Assembly (NCBI GenBank): GCA_964449305.1
Contig: CAYUYM010000011.1
Location: forward strand, 1-43,267
Direction of reading: 5' to 3'
DNA length: 43,267 nucleotides
Source: CAYUYM01 sp964449305
GTDB lineage: Bacteria > Bacteroidota > Ignavibacteria > SZUA-365 > CAYQST01
Position numbers and translations under genes: made by a program
Notes under the pieces: generated by a model
What the model was told of the DNA's origin: nothing
Databases searched by the model: none
Seen by the model: only the letters and a program-made list of their open reading frames with translations
In this document: in pieces, positions 24,992-33,735 of the stretch
How positions within the stretch are numbered: position 1 is the stretch's first letter
How the letters are laid out: every line of letters starts with the position of its first letter

Positions 24992-25870
24992 ATGCTCGGC
25001 ATCGCCCCCCATTCCGCCCTTCCCACGCGAATCCTCGTCTGCCTGTCACTCTCGCCTCACGCTCCCGCCGTGGCGGCCATCTCCGCGCGTATCGCACATC
25101 TGCTCAATGCGGAGATCATCTTTCTCCATGCAGGCGGGCAGACACCGGAGACGCACGACGCCCTCTCCGTCCTGATCGACGCGTGCATGCCATCGGTGCC
25201 ATGGTCGCTGGTGATCCGCGACGAACGCATCGAGGATGCAGCCGTGACGATGGCACGCGAGGAATACTGTGACCTCATCATCGCCGGTGCGGTGGAGAAG
25301 GAGGGGCCGTTGTCCTACTACATCGGCACCACGGCACGCAAGATCGCCCGGCAGGCGGAGTGTTCGGTCATGCTCCTCCCGGGCACGGTGAAGGAACCGC
25401 GCGACGTCGCACGCATCGCCGTGAGCATCGACATCTCCGAGGGATCGAAGCGCGCGCTGGATTTTTCCGTGAGCCTGGCCCTCGCCCTCGAAGCCTCCGA
25501 ATTCCACGTGCTGCATGAATACGATCTGCCTGCGGTCAACACCGCCGTGGAGGAGGGGGTGAGCCGGGATCGCGAGGAGGAATTCCGTGATGAGATGCAG
25601 GCCCTCGAGGAGATGCGGCTCATGGATTTTCTTGGTGATGTCGACTTCCGCGGCATCCGCGCCGAGCGCACCTGCATCTGCGGCAAGCGCGGCCACGAGG
25701 CCGTCGCCTACGCACGCGCACACGACATCGACCTCCTGATCGACCGCGCCCCCGCACACAAACTCACCTTCTGGGACAAGCTCTTCCAGCACGGCATCGA
25801 GTTCGCGCTCGAAGAGTTGCCATCCGCCTACCTCCTGTACCGCGAGCCGGTGCATCACTCCGGGGATTGA
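24992..25870 (+). CDS. Universal stress protein, tandem UspA-domain
   Basis: A protein of about 292 residues with two UspA-type domains. The first begins RILVCLSLSPHAPAVAAIS and ends IIAGAVEKEGPLSYYIGTTARKI...CSVMLLPG, where the family nucleotide loop G-2x-G-9x-G(S/T) is changed. The second begins ARIAVSIDISEGSKRALDFSV. The protein is probably a stress or energy-state signalling partner. The start is unsure: ATGs at 24938, 24941, 24956 and 24992, and a TTG at 24929, are in frame; 24992 sits closest to the domain edge. The stop overlaps the possible TTG start of the antiporter gene, so the two are one translation unit. Usp genes are often paired with cation/proton antiporters, which fits this pair. 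Confidence 0.8.
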   Translation: MLGIAPHSALPTRILVCLSLSPHAPAVAAISARIAHLLNAEIIFLHAGGQTPETHDALSVLIDACMPSVPWSLVIRDERIEDAAVTMAREEYCDLIIAGAVEKEGPLSYYIGTTARKIARQAECSVMLLPGTVKEPRDVARIAVSIDISEGSKRALDFSVSLALALEASEFHVLHEYDLPAVNTAVEEGVSRDREEEFRDEMQALEEMRLMDFLGDVDFRGIRAERTCICGKRGHEAVAYARAHDIDLLIDRAPAHKLTFWDKLFQHGIEFALEELPSAYLLYREPVHHSGD

Positions 25871-25872
25871 AC

Positions 25873-27564
25873 GTGTCCCACCTGATGCCGTCGGAGGTGG
25901 TGCTGGTGTTCCTGGCCATCGGGACACTTCTCGCCGTCGCACGCATCCTGGGTGAACTCGCCCGCTGGCTCAACCAACCCGCCGTCGCCGGCGAAATCCT
26001 GGCCGGCATCGTCCTCGGCCCCACCATCCTCGGCGCGATGGCCCCGGAGGTGAAGGACTACCTCTTCCCCGCACAGGGGAACATCCCCGTGTTTCTCGAC
26101 GGCATCATGACACTGGCCATCGCCCTGTTCCTTCTTGTCGCCGGCATGGAGGTGGATCTCTCGGCCGTGCGAAGGCAGGGACGCGCGGCGATCGTCATCA
26201 GCTACATGGGGCTCGCCGTGCCCTTCGTCCTGGGGTTTGTCTCCGGCTGGTTCGCGCCCCATCTCGTCGGTGGCTCCACGTCGGCACAGCCGCTCATCTT
26301 TGCGCTCTTCTTCGCCACCGCGCTCTCCATCTCCGCCCTGCCGGTGATCGCCAAGACGCTGATGGACCTCGACCTCTACAGGACGGATCTCGGCATGCTC
26401 ATCATCCCCGCCGCCATCATCCAGGACATCATCGGCTGGCTCATCTTCGCGATCCTTCTGGGCATGATGGGTGTGAGCGGAGGCGGCGGTCCCCAGGTGT
26501 GGCAGACCATCGTCCTGACGCTCACCTTCACCATCGTGATGCTCACCGTCGGCCGGCGCCTCATTCATCGCGCCCTTCCGTGGCTGCAGGCGCGTACATC
26601 GTGGCCGGGTGGCGTGCTCGCCTTCGCCTTCATTCTCGCCCTCTACGGCGCCGCCTTCACAGAGTGGATCGGCGTCCATGCCGTGTTCGGCGCCTTCATC
26701 ATGGGGGTGGCAATCGGCGATTCCTCCCATCTGCGGGAGCAGACCCGGTCCACCATCGAACGTTTCGTCACCTCCATCTTCGCACCCCTGTTCTTTGCAG
26801 GCATCGGCCTCCGGGTGAATTTTGCGACACACTTCGATCCCCTCCTCACCATCATCGTCCTGACCATCGCCATCGCCGGCAAGGTGGTGGGGTGCGGACT
26901 GGGGGCGCGCTGGGCCGGATTCTCCTCACGCGAGGCATGGGCCACCGGTTTCGCCCTCAACGCCCGCGGGGCCATGGAGATCATCCTGGGCCTTCTCGCC
27001 CTGCAGAACGGCATCATCGATGAGAAGTTGTTCGTCGCCCTCGTGATCATGGCCGTGGTCACATCCATGATGAGCGGCCCCGTGATGCAGCGGCTGCTGC
27101 ATCGCACGCGTCCGCGTCGCTTCATCGACCATCTCCCGGCGAGGGGTTTCCTGCCACGGATGCGCGCAGTGACGCGCGAGGAGGCGATCGAGGAACTCGT
27201 CCGCTCGCTGGCAACCGCCATGCGACCCGATGTTGCCACGGTGATCGCGGAGGTGCGGGAACGCGAGCTGCAGATGGCCACCGGCCTGGAGAATGGGATC
27301 GCCGTGCCGCACGCGCGCATTGACGGGCTGCGCAGTCCGCTCGTCGCCGTCGGCATCCACCCGTCGGGAGTGGACTTCGATGCCCTCGACGGCAGGGATG
27401 CGCAACTTCTCTTCCTCATCCTCACGCCGAAGGACGACCTCGCCGCCCAGCTCGAGATCGTGTCCGACATCGCGCGCACCTTCCGCAAGGAGCGCCTGCG
27501 GGAGAAGGCCATGAAATGCGGCTCCTACTACGAGATGATCGCCCTCGTCAAAAGCGGACAGTAG
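25873..27564 (+). CDS. CPA2-type cation/proton antiporter fused to a PTS EIIA (fructose/nitrogen-type) domain
   Basis: About 563 residues. Residues 10-395 carry about 12 membrane helices of the CPA2 (Kef/Nap) fold: NQPAVAGEILAGIVLGPTILG, ATALSISALPVIAKTLMDL, and an ion-site IIQDIIGWLIF (Gln-Asp, where some relatives have Asp-Asp). FALNARGAMEIILGLLAL is the discontinuous-helix motif. The end (about 420-563) is a PTS_EIIA_2 domain with ATGLENGIAVPHARID, whose His480 is the expected phosphorylation site. So the exchanger could be switched by the phosphotransfer chain. The start is uncertain: GTG 25873 or TTG 25867, which overlaps the Usp stop. The exchanged ion (Na+ or K+) cannot be told. Confidence 0.9.
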   Translation: MSHLMPSEVVLVFLAIGTLLAVARILGELARWLNQPAVAGEILAGIVLGPTILGAMAPEVKDYLFPAQGNIPVFLDGIMTLAIALFLLVAGMEVDLSAVRRQGRAAIVISYMGLAVPFVLGFVSGWFAPHLVGGSTSAQPLIFALFFATALSISALPVIAKTLMDLDLYRTDLGMLIIPAAIIQDIIGWLIFAILLGMMGVSGGGGPQVWQTIVLTLTFTIVMLTVGRRLIHRALPWLQARTSWPGGVLAFAFILALYGAAFTEWIGVHAVFGAFIMGVAIGDSSHLREQTRSTIERFVTSIFAPLFFAGIGLRVNFATHFDPLLTIIVLTIAIAGKVVGCGLGARWAGFSSREAWATGFALNARGAMEIILGLLALQNGIIDEKLFVALVIMAVVTSMMSGPVMQRLLHRTRPRRFIDHLPARGFLPRMRAVTREEAIEELVRSLATAMRPDVATVIAEVRERELQMATGLENGIAVPHARIDGLRSPLVAVGIHPSGVDFDALDGRDAQLLFLILTPKDDLAAQLEIVSDIARTFRKERLREKAMKCGSYYEMIALVKSGQ

Positions 27565-27750
27565 CAGAGGACACGTGGACTGCGCTGGGACCCCGGCCCT
27601 GTCCTTCCACCAATCCCACATACATTCCGGCAGGCCCGGTGCACGTTCTGGAATCCAGCAAAAGTGTGCGGAGGAGGGACGCGTCGAGACCAGGTCACCA
27701 CGATCCTCTTTGCGCCCTGGTGTTTCCGGACGCCAGCCATCGTATTTCAT

Positions 27751-28620
27751 TCACACACATCCAGAACGAAATCCGCACTCCGCTTCCAAGATGATCATCG
27801 TCCCACTCTCCGGATGCGGCAGTGAGATGCGCCAGGCGTGGAGGAGGAAGCCCGTGGCGCCGGTGAGTCCCTGGCGCACGGCGGTGTCCTCGTCGGTGAT
27901 CATGCCGTGGACATCATACAGCGGGTCCCCGGCAAGCGGCCAGCCGGCGAGGGCGCAGTGCCGGCGTATCTGGTGCGTGTCGCCGGTGGAGGTGTCGACC
28001 TGCAGCAGGGAGCGCTGCTGCGTCGGATCGCGCCACAGCACGGAACAGCGGCTGATGGCGACACCCGTTCCCGTTCGACGGGGCGTCTCCACCACGAAGC
28101 TCGCAGGCACCTCCGTGCCATGGACGATGGCGAGATAGGACTTGCTCACACGTTTCTCCCGGAACGCTGCGGAGAGCAGGGCGGCCGCTTCGCGCGTCCG
28201 GGCGAAGACGATGACACCCGATGTGCCGCGATCGAGGCGTTGGACGGGGGCGAGCGCCGCGCCGTGCCGCGTGCGTGCGAGCGCGAGCAGCGTGTTGTCG
28301 AGATACCCGCCGCCCGGGAGCACGGGCAGCCCGGCCGGCTTGTTGAACACGATCATGTGGGCATCGTCGTGGAGGACGGGCACCTCGGTGGGCACCTCCG
28401 GCTCCGTCCACCCGGGGCGGTGGTAGACGAGCACATCCCCGGCGTCGAGCCGCATGGACGGTGTGGCGAGGGCGCCATTCCGCGTGATGTGTCCATCGGC
28501 GATGCGTTTCTCCCACACCTCCGCCGTGCTGTGCCGATAGCGGGAGGCATAGAACTCCAGGACCGAGACGCCGGCCGTGGATGCATCGATGCGATTGGTG
28601 TAGGAGAAGCCGTGGTTCAT
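27751..28620 (-). CDS. RluA-family RNA pseudouridine synthase
   Basis: A 289-residue enzyme that isomerises uridine to pseudouridine in rRNA or tRNA. The N-terminal S4-like part contains EVWEKRIADGHITRNGA. The catalytic domain has DDAHMIVFNKPAGLPVLPGG, then the catalytic motif VQRLDRGTSGVIVFA with the Asp (the usual HRLD is QRLD here). The family's TDTGDTHQIRRHCA-like segment is present (STGDTHQIRRHCALAGWP), and GDPLYD follows. The target site is unknown; the subgroup resembles the RluA/RluC relatives that hit 23S rRNA or tRNA. ATG 28620 is taken over an ATG at 28638. It is divergent from priA. Confidence 0.9.
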   Translation of the reverse strand: MNHGFSYTNRIDASTAGVSVLEFYASRYRHSTAEVWEKRIADGHITRNGALATPSMRLDAGDVLVYHRPGWTEPEVPTEVPVLHDDAHMIVFNKPAGLPVLPGGGYLDNTLLALARTRHGAALAPVQRLDRGTSGVIVFARTREAAALLSAAFREKRVSKSYLAIVHGTEVPASFVVETPRRTGTGVAISRCSVLWRDPTQQRSLLQVDTSTGDTHQIRRHCALAGWPLAGDPLYDVHGMITDEDTAVRQGLTGATGFLLHAWRISLPHPESGTMIILEAECGFRSGCV

Positions 28621-28740
28621 GGCATTTTGGAATGTCACCGCGAGATGAGAGATTGAAGCTCCACGAAATGGACCGATGAATGCAGCCTGGCCGCTTCACC
28701 ATCGAGAATCTACACCTGATTGCCGGAAAACCGAAACCCC

Positions 28741-31245
28741 ATGTCCCAGTCAGCCCCCCCCCTCCCCTCCTTCGCCGACGTCGCCATCCCGGGCGTGCCG
28801 ATGGACGTGCTCACGTACCGGCTCGCGCCCGAGCTGGCGGAGCGGGCGCTGCGTGGGCAGCGGTTGGTGGTGCCGCTGGGGCGCCGCCTCGTGACGGGCA
28901 TCATCGCTCGTGTTCACTCCACACCACCAGGCGTCAACGCCCGCTTCGTCCGTGAGATCTCGGACTCCCGCCCCTCCATCTCCGATGGGGTGTTCCGGCT
29001 GTGCGAATGGGTGGCGCGTTACTATGTGTGCAGCCTGGGCGATGCGCTCAAGGCAGCGCTGCCGCAGGGGATGACGCCCGGCAGCGAGCTCTATGCCTCC
29101 ATCGCCTCGCAGGATGAGGAGCGCATCTCTGCGGCTGTCGGCCGCTCCGCCCTGAAGGCGCAGATCATCGATGCCCTCCGAACGGGGGAGGTGCTGTCGA
29201 TGTCCGACCTGCGTGACCGTGCTGGTGTGGACAGCATCTCGGTACAGCTCAACGACCTGGAGCGGGACGGCGTGGTGCTGCTGGAACGCATGCTGGAACG
29301 CCCCAAGGCGCGTCCCAAGCTGATCAAGGCCGTGCGGCTCGTGCCGGAATGGACGGCGCCCGAGCGCCTGCGCGAACTCATGGACATCCTGGAAAAGCGG
29401 GCCCCGCGTCAGGTGGATCTGCTCGCCACGTTGTGGAGCGCCCTCAAACGCGGGACCACCTCCATCCCCATGCGCGAACTCACCACGCAGGCACGGGCGG
29501 GGACGGCACAGATCCGCGCGCTGGAGGACAAGGGTGTGGTGGAGATCTTTGATCAGGAGGACATCCGCCGGCCGGTCATGAAGTACGAGGAGCATGCACG
29601 CGCCATCGTGCTCAATGCTGACCAGACGGCCGCGCTTTCGTTGATCACCGACGCGGTGGATGCCGGCGGCTATCACGCCTTCCTCCTCCACGGCGTCACC
29701 GCCAGCGGAAAGACGCAGGTGTACATCGAGGCCATCCGGCACACGCTGGCCCAGGGCCGCAACGCCCTGGTACTCGTCCCGGAGATCGCGCTGACGCCAC
29801 AGCTTGTGTTCCGCTTCCAGCAGGCCTTCGGTCGGGACGTGATCGTCATGCACAGCCGCATGTCCGTGGGCGAGCGCTTCGATGCCTGGCGGCAGACGCT
29901 GGAGGGCGCATGCCGCGTCGTGATCGGTGTGCGGGCGGCCGTGTTCGCGCCGCTGGAGAACATCGGCCTCATCGTGGTGGACGAGGAGCACGAGCCCGGC
30001 TACAAGCAGTCGGATCTCCTGCCGCGCTACAATGCACGCGACACGGCGGTGATGCGCGCGCACCTCGCGGAGGCCACGGTGGTGCTCGGCACGGCGACGC
30101 CGTCGGTGGAGAGCTGGTGGAACGTGCAGAGCGGCAAGTATGCGCTGCTGTCCATGCCGCGTCGCGTGGATGATGCGACGCTGCCCGAGATCGTGACCGT
30201 GGACATGACCGCCGCGCGCAGGATGGGCCGCATCACCGGCTCGCTGTCGCACGACCTCATCGAGCGCCTTGCCGACGGTGTGCGGAAGGGGGAGGGGGCC
30301 ATCGTGTTCCAGAACCGCCGCGGCTACGCACCCCATCTCGAATGCACGGACTGCGGTCACGTGGAGGAGTGTGACAACTGCAGCATTTCACTCACCTACC
30401 ACAAGGACGGCGATCTGCTGCGCTGCCACTACTGCGGCAGCGCGCGCAGGATCCCGGCCCTGTGCCCGCGCTGCGGCGGCGGCGACATGGAGCTCAGGGG
30501 CGCGGGCACGCAACGCATCGAGGAGGAGCTGCACGAGGCCCTGCCTGCCGCGCGCATCGTGCGCATGGATCTCGACACGACGCGGCGCAAGGGCGCGCAC
30601 GATCTGCTCCTGACGGCCTTCGGCACGGGCGAGGCCGACATCATGGTGGGAACCCAGATGGTGGCACGCGGACTGGACTTTGACCGCGTCACCCTGGTGG
30701 GCATCGTCTCGGGCGAGCAGTCGCTGCTGTTCCCGGACTTCCGCGCGGGCGAGCGGACGTTCCAGCTGCTGACGCAGGTGGCGGGACGTGCAGGCCGGGG
30801 AGGGCTGCCGGGGCTCGTCCTGCTGCAATCCACACGTCCGTCGCACCCGGTGTTCCGCCTCGTGATCGAGCATGATGTGATGGGCTTCCTCACGGAGGAG
30901 CTCCGCATGCGCCGGGAGCTGCGGTATCCGCCCTTCTCCCGTCTCGCTCTTCTCACGTTCTCCGGGCCGGATGAAGCGCAGGTGACCGCGGCGGCCGAGG
31001 CACATGCGCGCGGTCTCCAACGGCGTGCACGCTTCTACACCGCCCTCCCGCCCCAGCCCGCGCTGCTCCGGAAGGTCAACAACCGACACCGACACCAGAT
31101 CCTCATCCGCATCGACAAGGCGGGCGACCCCGACGGCGGCAGATTTCACGAGGTGATCACGGCCGTCCGCGCGGAGTGCGCCCAGCGGGGTGCGCCTCGC
31201 AGCGTCCAGCTCGACGTGGACGTGGACCCGATGCAGCTTTCATGA
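28741..31245 (+). CDS. priA: Primosomal protein N' (replication restart helicase)
   Basis: A SF2 3'-to-5' DNA helicase that recognises stalled forks and reloads the replisome (834 residues; usual 730-820). N-terminal DNA-binding part: FADVAIPGVPMDVLTYRLAPE... with GQRLVVPLGRR. Helicase motifs: LLHGVTASGKTQVYIEA (Walker A, about 318-325; usually VTGSGKT), VDEEHEPGYKQSD (DEEH), LGTATPSVESW, and QVAGRAGRG (motif VI). Eight Cys in CTDCGHVEECDNC and CHYCGSA...CPRCGG bind two zincs. ATG 28741 follows the family start; an in-frame ATG lies at 28720. No Shine-Dalgarno sequence is seen. The 161-bp downstream gap to the lipoprotein gene holds no clear terminator. Confidence 0.96.
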   Translation: MSQSAPPLPSFADVAIPGVPMDVLTYRLAPELAERALRGQRLVVPLGRRLVTGIIARVHSTPPGVNARFVREISDSRPSISDGVFRLCEWVARYYVCSLGDALKAALPQGMTPGSELYASIASQDEERISAAVGRSALKAQIIDALRTGEVLSMSDLRDRAGVDSISVQLNDLERDGVVLLERMLERPKARPKLIKAVRLVPEWTAPERLRELMDILEKRAPRQVDLLATLWSALKRGTTSIPMRELTTQARAGTAQIRALEDKGVVEIFDQEDIRRPVMKYEEHARAIVLNADQTAALSLITDAVDAGGYHAFLLHGVTASGKTQVYIEAIRHTLAQGRNALVLVPEIALTPQLVFRFQQAFGRDVIVMHSRMSVGERFDAWRQTLEGACRVVIGVRAAVFAPLENIGLIVVDEEHEPGYKQSDLLPRYNARDTAVMRAHLAEATVVLGTATPSVESWWNVQSGKYALLSMPRRVDDATLPEIVTVDMTAARRMGRITGSLSHDLIERLADGVRKGEGAIVFQNRRGYAPHLECTDCGHVEECDNCSISLTYHKDGDLLRCHYCGSARRIPALCPRCGGGDMELRGAGTQRIEEELHEALPAARIVRMDLDTTRRKGAHDLLLTAFGTGEADIMVGTQMVARGLDFDRVTLVGIVSGEQSLLFPDFRAGERTFQLLTQVAGRAGRGGLPGLVLLQSTRPSHPVFRLVIEHDVMGFLTEELRMRRELRYPPFSRLALLTFSGPDEAQVTAAAEAHARGLQRRARFYTALPPQPALLRKVNNRHRHQILIRIDKAGDPDGGRFHEVITAVRAECAQRGAPRSVQLDVDVDPMQLS

Positions 31246-31332
31246 CCCCGGTCAGAAACCCGGAGTGTACTGTTTCGCGGACGATTCCTGTCGGTGAATG
31301 AGGGCGATTCGGCGGGGGGAAGCGGCGGTTCT

Positions 31333-31352
31333 GAAACGCATGCGAGCGTTTC
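31333..31352. promoter_or_regulatory. Inverted repeat in front of the lipoprotein gene
   Basis: GAAACGC-N6-GCGTTTC, 54 bp before the lipoprotein ATG, next to a weak TATTGC -10-like site (31365-31374 region). This is an operator-like arrangement, but a 7-bp half-site could be chance. Confidence 0.25.
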
Positions 31353-31406
31353 GCGTATGGTACGGATATTGCACTCATCATGACGAACCAATCCCATGGA
31401 GCCAAC

Positions 31407-32243
31407 ATGAAACGCACGCTACCACTCCTCCTTCTCGCCGGTCTCCTCCTCGCCGCCTGCGACGAGTCGGACAGGACCCCCGTCGAATACGACACCACAC
31501 CGCCCTTCCCACCAGTGGGGCTCTACACCATCGCACTCGACAACTCCGTGGAGATCCGCTGGATCCACAACCAGGAGGATGATCTGGACGGCTACGATGT
31601 GTATCGCAGCAACAGCTACGACGGCCGGTACGACCGCATCGGATCGACGCATGACAATGTCTTCGTCGACAGGAGTGCCTCGAACGCGGCGAAGTACTAC
31701 TATGCCGTTGCCGCCTACGACTTCAGCGACAACGCCTCCGCCTTGAGCAAGGACGTGGCCTATGCCACACCGCGTCCTGAGGGACTCAACGTCCCGCTCG
31801 CGGATCGCTTCGTGGATCCGAACCGCGCCGGCTATGACTTCTCCGACTACCGCGTCGTGTATTACGACACCGACCAGACCGATGTCTTCGTCGAGTTCAC
31901 CACGAACCGCATTCCCTACCTTGTGGTGTGGAAGGATTCGGAGATCCAGGACATGGGTTACACCGCCACGCTCGACGACATCGCAAAATCCCCGACCACC
32001 GGATGGTCCCCCACAAAGGATGCCCAGCTCATCCTGGGGCACACGTATGTGATCCGCACGTTCGACAACCACTATGCCAAGATGCGCATCACCAGTCTCT
32101 CGCAGACCGGCATCACCTTCGACTGGGCCTATCAGCTTGTCGCCAACAATCCCGAACTCGTCCGCATCCTCCGCATGCCTCCCATGCCGCGCCAACGGCA
32201 TGACTCCGCCGGCACCACCATCACCAACCACGGATCCTTGTAA
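31407..32243 (+). CDS. Lipoprotein with fibronectin-type III-like domain
   Basis: A 278-residue lipoprotein of unknown function. MKRTLPLLLLAGLLLAAC gives lipobox LLAAC. A Pro-rich linker (YDTTPPFPPVG) leads to a beta-sandwich with NSVEIRWIHNQEDDLDGYDVYR...YYYAVAAYDFSDNAS, the classic FnIII layout (W in strand B, Y in strand F). The second half (from about 130: YDFSDYRVVYYDTDQTDVFVEF..., then TTGWSPTKDAQLILGHTYVIRTFDNHYAKMRI) is unfamiliar. GGAG lies 6 nt before the ATG. The frame opens 9 codons earlier (31380), but that would break the signal peptide. It is 12 bp ahead of the DUF4384-like gene, so both are probably one operon of exposed or periplasmic proteins. Confidence 0.85.
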   Translation: MKRTLPLLLLAGLLLAACDESDRTPVEYDTTPPFPPVGLYTIALDNSVEIRWIHNQEDDLDGYDVYRSNSYDGRYDRIGSTHDNVFVDRSASNAAKYYYAVAAYDFSDNASALSKDVAYATPRPEGLNVPLADRFVDPNRAGYDFSDYRVVYYDTDQTDVFVEFTTNRIPYLVVWKDSEIQDMGYTATLDDIAKSPTTGWSPTKDAQLILGHTYVIRTFDNHYAKMRITSLSQTGITFDWAYQLVANNPELVRILRMPPMPRQRHDSAGTTITNHGSL

Positions 32244-32255
32244 TTGGAGGACGTC

Positions 32256-33648
32256 ATGAAACGCGCCGCTCTGGCTTCCATCGCCTTCGCCCTTTGTCTC
32301 CTGCTTGCTCCCACGGCCGCCGCGCCTGCCGCGCCCTCCCCGTCGGACCTCGGCGTCGATCTCTGGCCGGACCGTGGCGACGATGCCGTGTACGACATCG
32401 GCGAGGGGTATGAACTCTTCTTCCGCCCCACACATGACTGCTTCGTGACCATCTACGAGATTGGCACCGAGGGCGATGTGCGCATCCTCTTTCCCCGGTA
32501 TCCGGATGATGGCTGGGTCTTCGGCGGCATGATCTACCGGCTCCCGGACTACTATGGACGCGGCGTGCTCCGTGCCGAGGGACCCCGGGGTGTCGCCTAC
32601 ATCCATGCAGTGGCCACACGGCATCCTGACAGCTTCAACTTCGGCTTCCGTTCCGGCGCCTACATGCTTGATGTCGATCCCGTGTCCGGCGATCCCTTCC
32701 TCGCGATGAACGACATCAACCGCAGGATCATCCCCCCCACCAGCATCCATGCGACCGCCACGGTGACGATGTTCATCGGCGGGCATGTGTGGTACCCGCG
32801 CTACACCTGCCGCGGCTGCCATGCACATTCGCGTTTCCGCTACGACCCCTACACGGATGTCTGTCCGAAATACTGCATCATGACCTCCGACCCATACGAC
32901 TACTGGTGGGATCACTCCTACCATCCCTCCCATGTGCGCTTCGTGTTCACTGGTCCGTTCTGGCGCTTCGAGCTGCGCACCGGCAGGCACTATCGTGATC
33001 GTCATGGCTACGTGCACTTTGCCCACGGATATGGAAACTACCATCCGCGCGTCATCCCCCAACATCGCTACGTCTATCAGCCGCGGCGGGAGCCGGCCAA
33101 CCATGTGTATCGCGAGTATCAGCGCGGGTATACGCCGGTGACCTACGACGACACACGGCAACGCTCGCGTGAACGCACCACCGGTGCCGGCACGCGCGAA
33201 CGGAACGGCATCGCCACACCATCGAGTCCCTCGGTGCGTGATCGCTCCGACGAAGCAGCCCGGCAGCGCACCGACGCTCCACCCACGGACACACGCAGCC
33301 GCGAGCGCGTGGAGCAGCCGCGATCGGTGACGCCCGCCCCGGACACACGCAGCCGCGAGCGCGTGGAGCAGCCGCGATCGGTGACGCCCGCCCCNNNNNN
33401 NNNNNNNNNNNNNNNNNNNNNNNNNNNNNNNNNNNNNNNNNNNNNNNNNNNNNNNNNNNNNNNNNNNNNNNNNNNNNNNNNNNNNNNNNNNNNNGGACAC
33501 GCGCAGCCGTGATCGCTCGGAGCAGCCGCGATCGGTGACGCCCACCCCGGACACGCGCAGCCGTGATCGCGTGGAGCAGCCGCGGTCCACGGCGCCATCG
33601 TCCGGCTCCCGCAGCCGTGGCGGCGACAGCGACAGCCGCCGCCGGTAG
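32256..33648 (+). CDS. Exported DUF4384-like protein with C-terminal 54-bp repeat array, interrupted by an assembly gap
   Basis: Signal peptide at residues 1-20 (ending AAAPA). A DUF4384-like domain follows: DIGEGYELFFRPTHDCFVTIYEIG...VRILFPRYPDDGWVFGG. The next part is His/Tyr/Arg-rich with CRGCHAHSRF and FRYDPYTDVC. The tail is a string of 18-residue units (start PDTRSRERVEQPRSVTPA) rich in Ser/Arg/Pro. A run of 100 N (33395-33494) lies inside the array. With 100 as given, the frame is lost, but 0, 54 or any multiple of 54 bp joins the units in frame and ends at the TAG 33646-33648. So the gap is an artefact and the gene is probably intact. GGAGG lies 5 nt before ATG 32256. Function unknown. 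Confidence 0.8.
33287..33600 (+). repeat. Tandem 54-bp (18-codon) repeats inside the DUF4384-like gene
   Basis: Full units at 33287-33340, 33341-33394 and 33495-33548, with a degenerate fourth from 33549. Each begins GGACAC(A/G)CGCAGCCG. Unit 1 and unit 2 are near-identical; unit 3 differs at several sites. The number of units lost in the N-run is unknown. Confidence 0.9.
33395..33494. other. Assembly gap of 100 N
   Basis: Exactly 100 unknown bases, the standard size for a gap of unknown length. It sits at a unit boundary of the 54-bp array: the left side ends ...GCCCGCCCC and the right side starts GGACACG, so they fit directly. This suggests collapse of repeats in assembly. Confidence 0.95.
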
Positions 33649-33661
33649 GCGTGGGCGCAGG

Positions 33662-33691
33662 TTGTGGTTCACGCAAATCCCTGATAACTTG
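33662..33691 (+). promoter_or_regulatory. Candidate promoter of the DUF4783-like/histidine-kinase unit
   Basis: TTGTGG (33662-33667), 17-nt spacer, TAACTTG (33685-33691), 45 bp before the start codon of the DUF4783-like gene. It has the same form as the other promoters in this window. Confidence 0.5.
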
Positions 33692-33735
33692 CTGCAACGA
33701 TGCAGTGAATCGTGTCACTCCCATCATCCGTTGCC

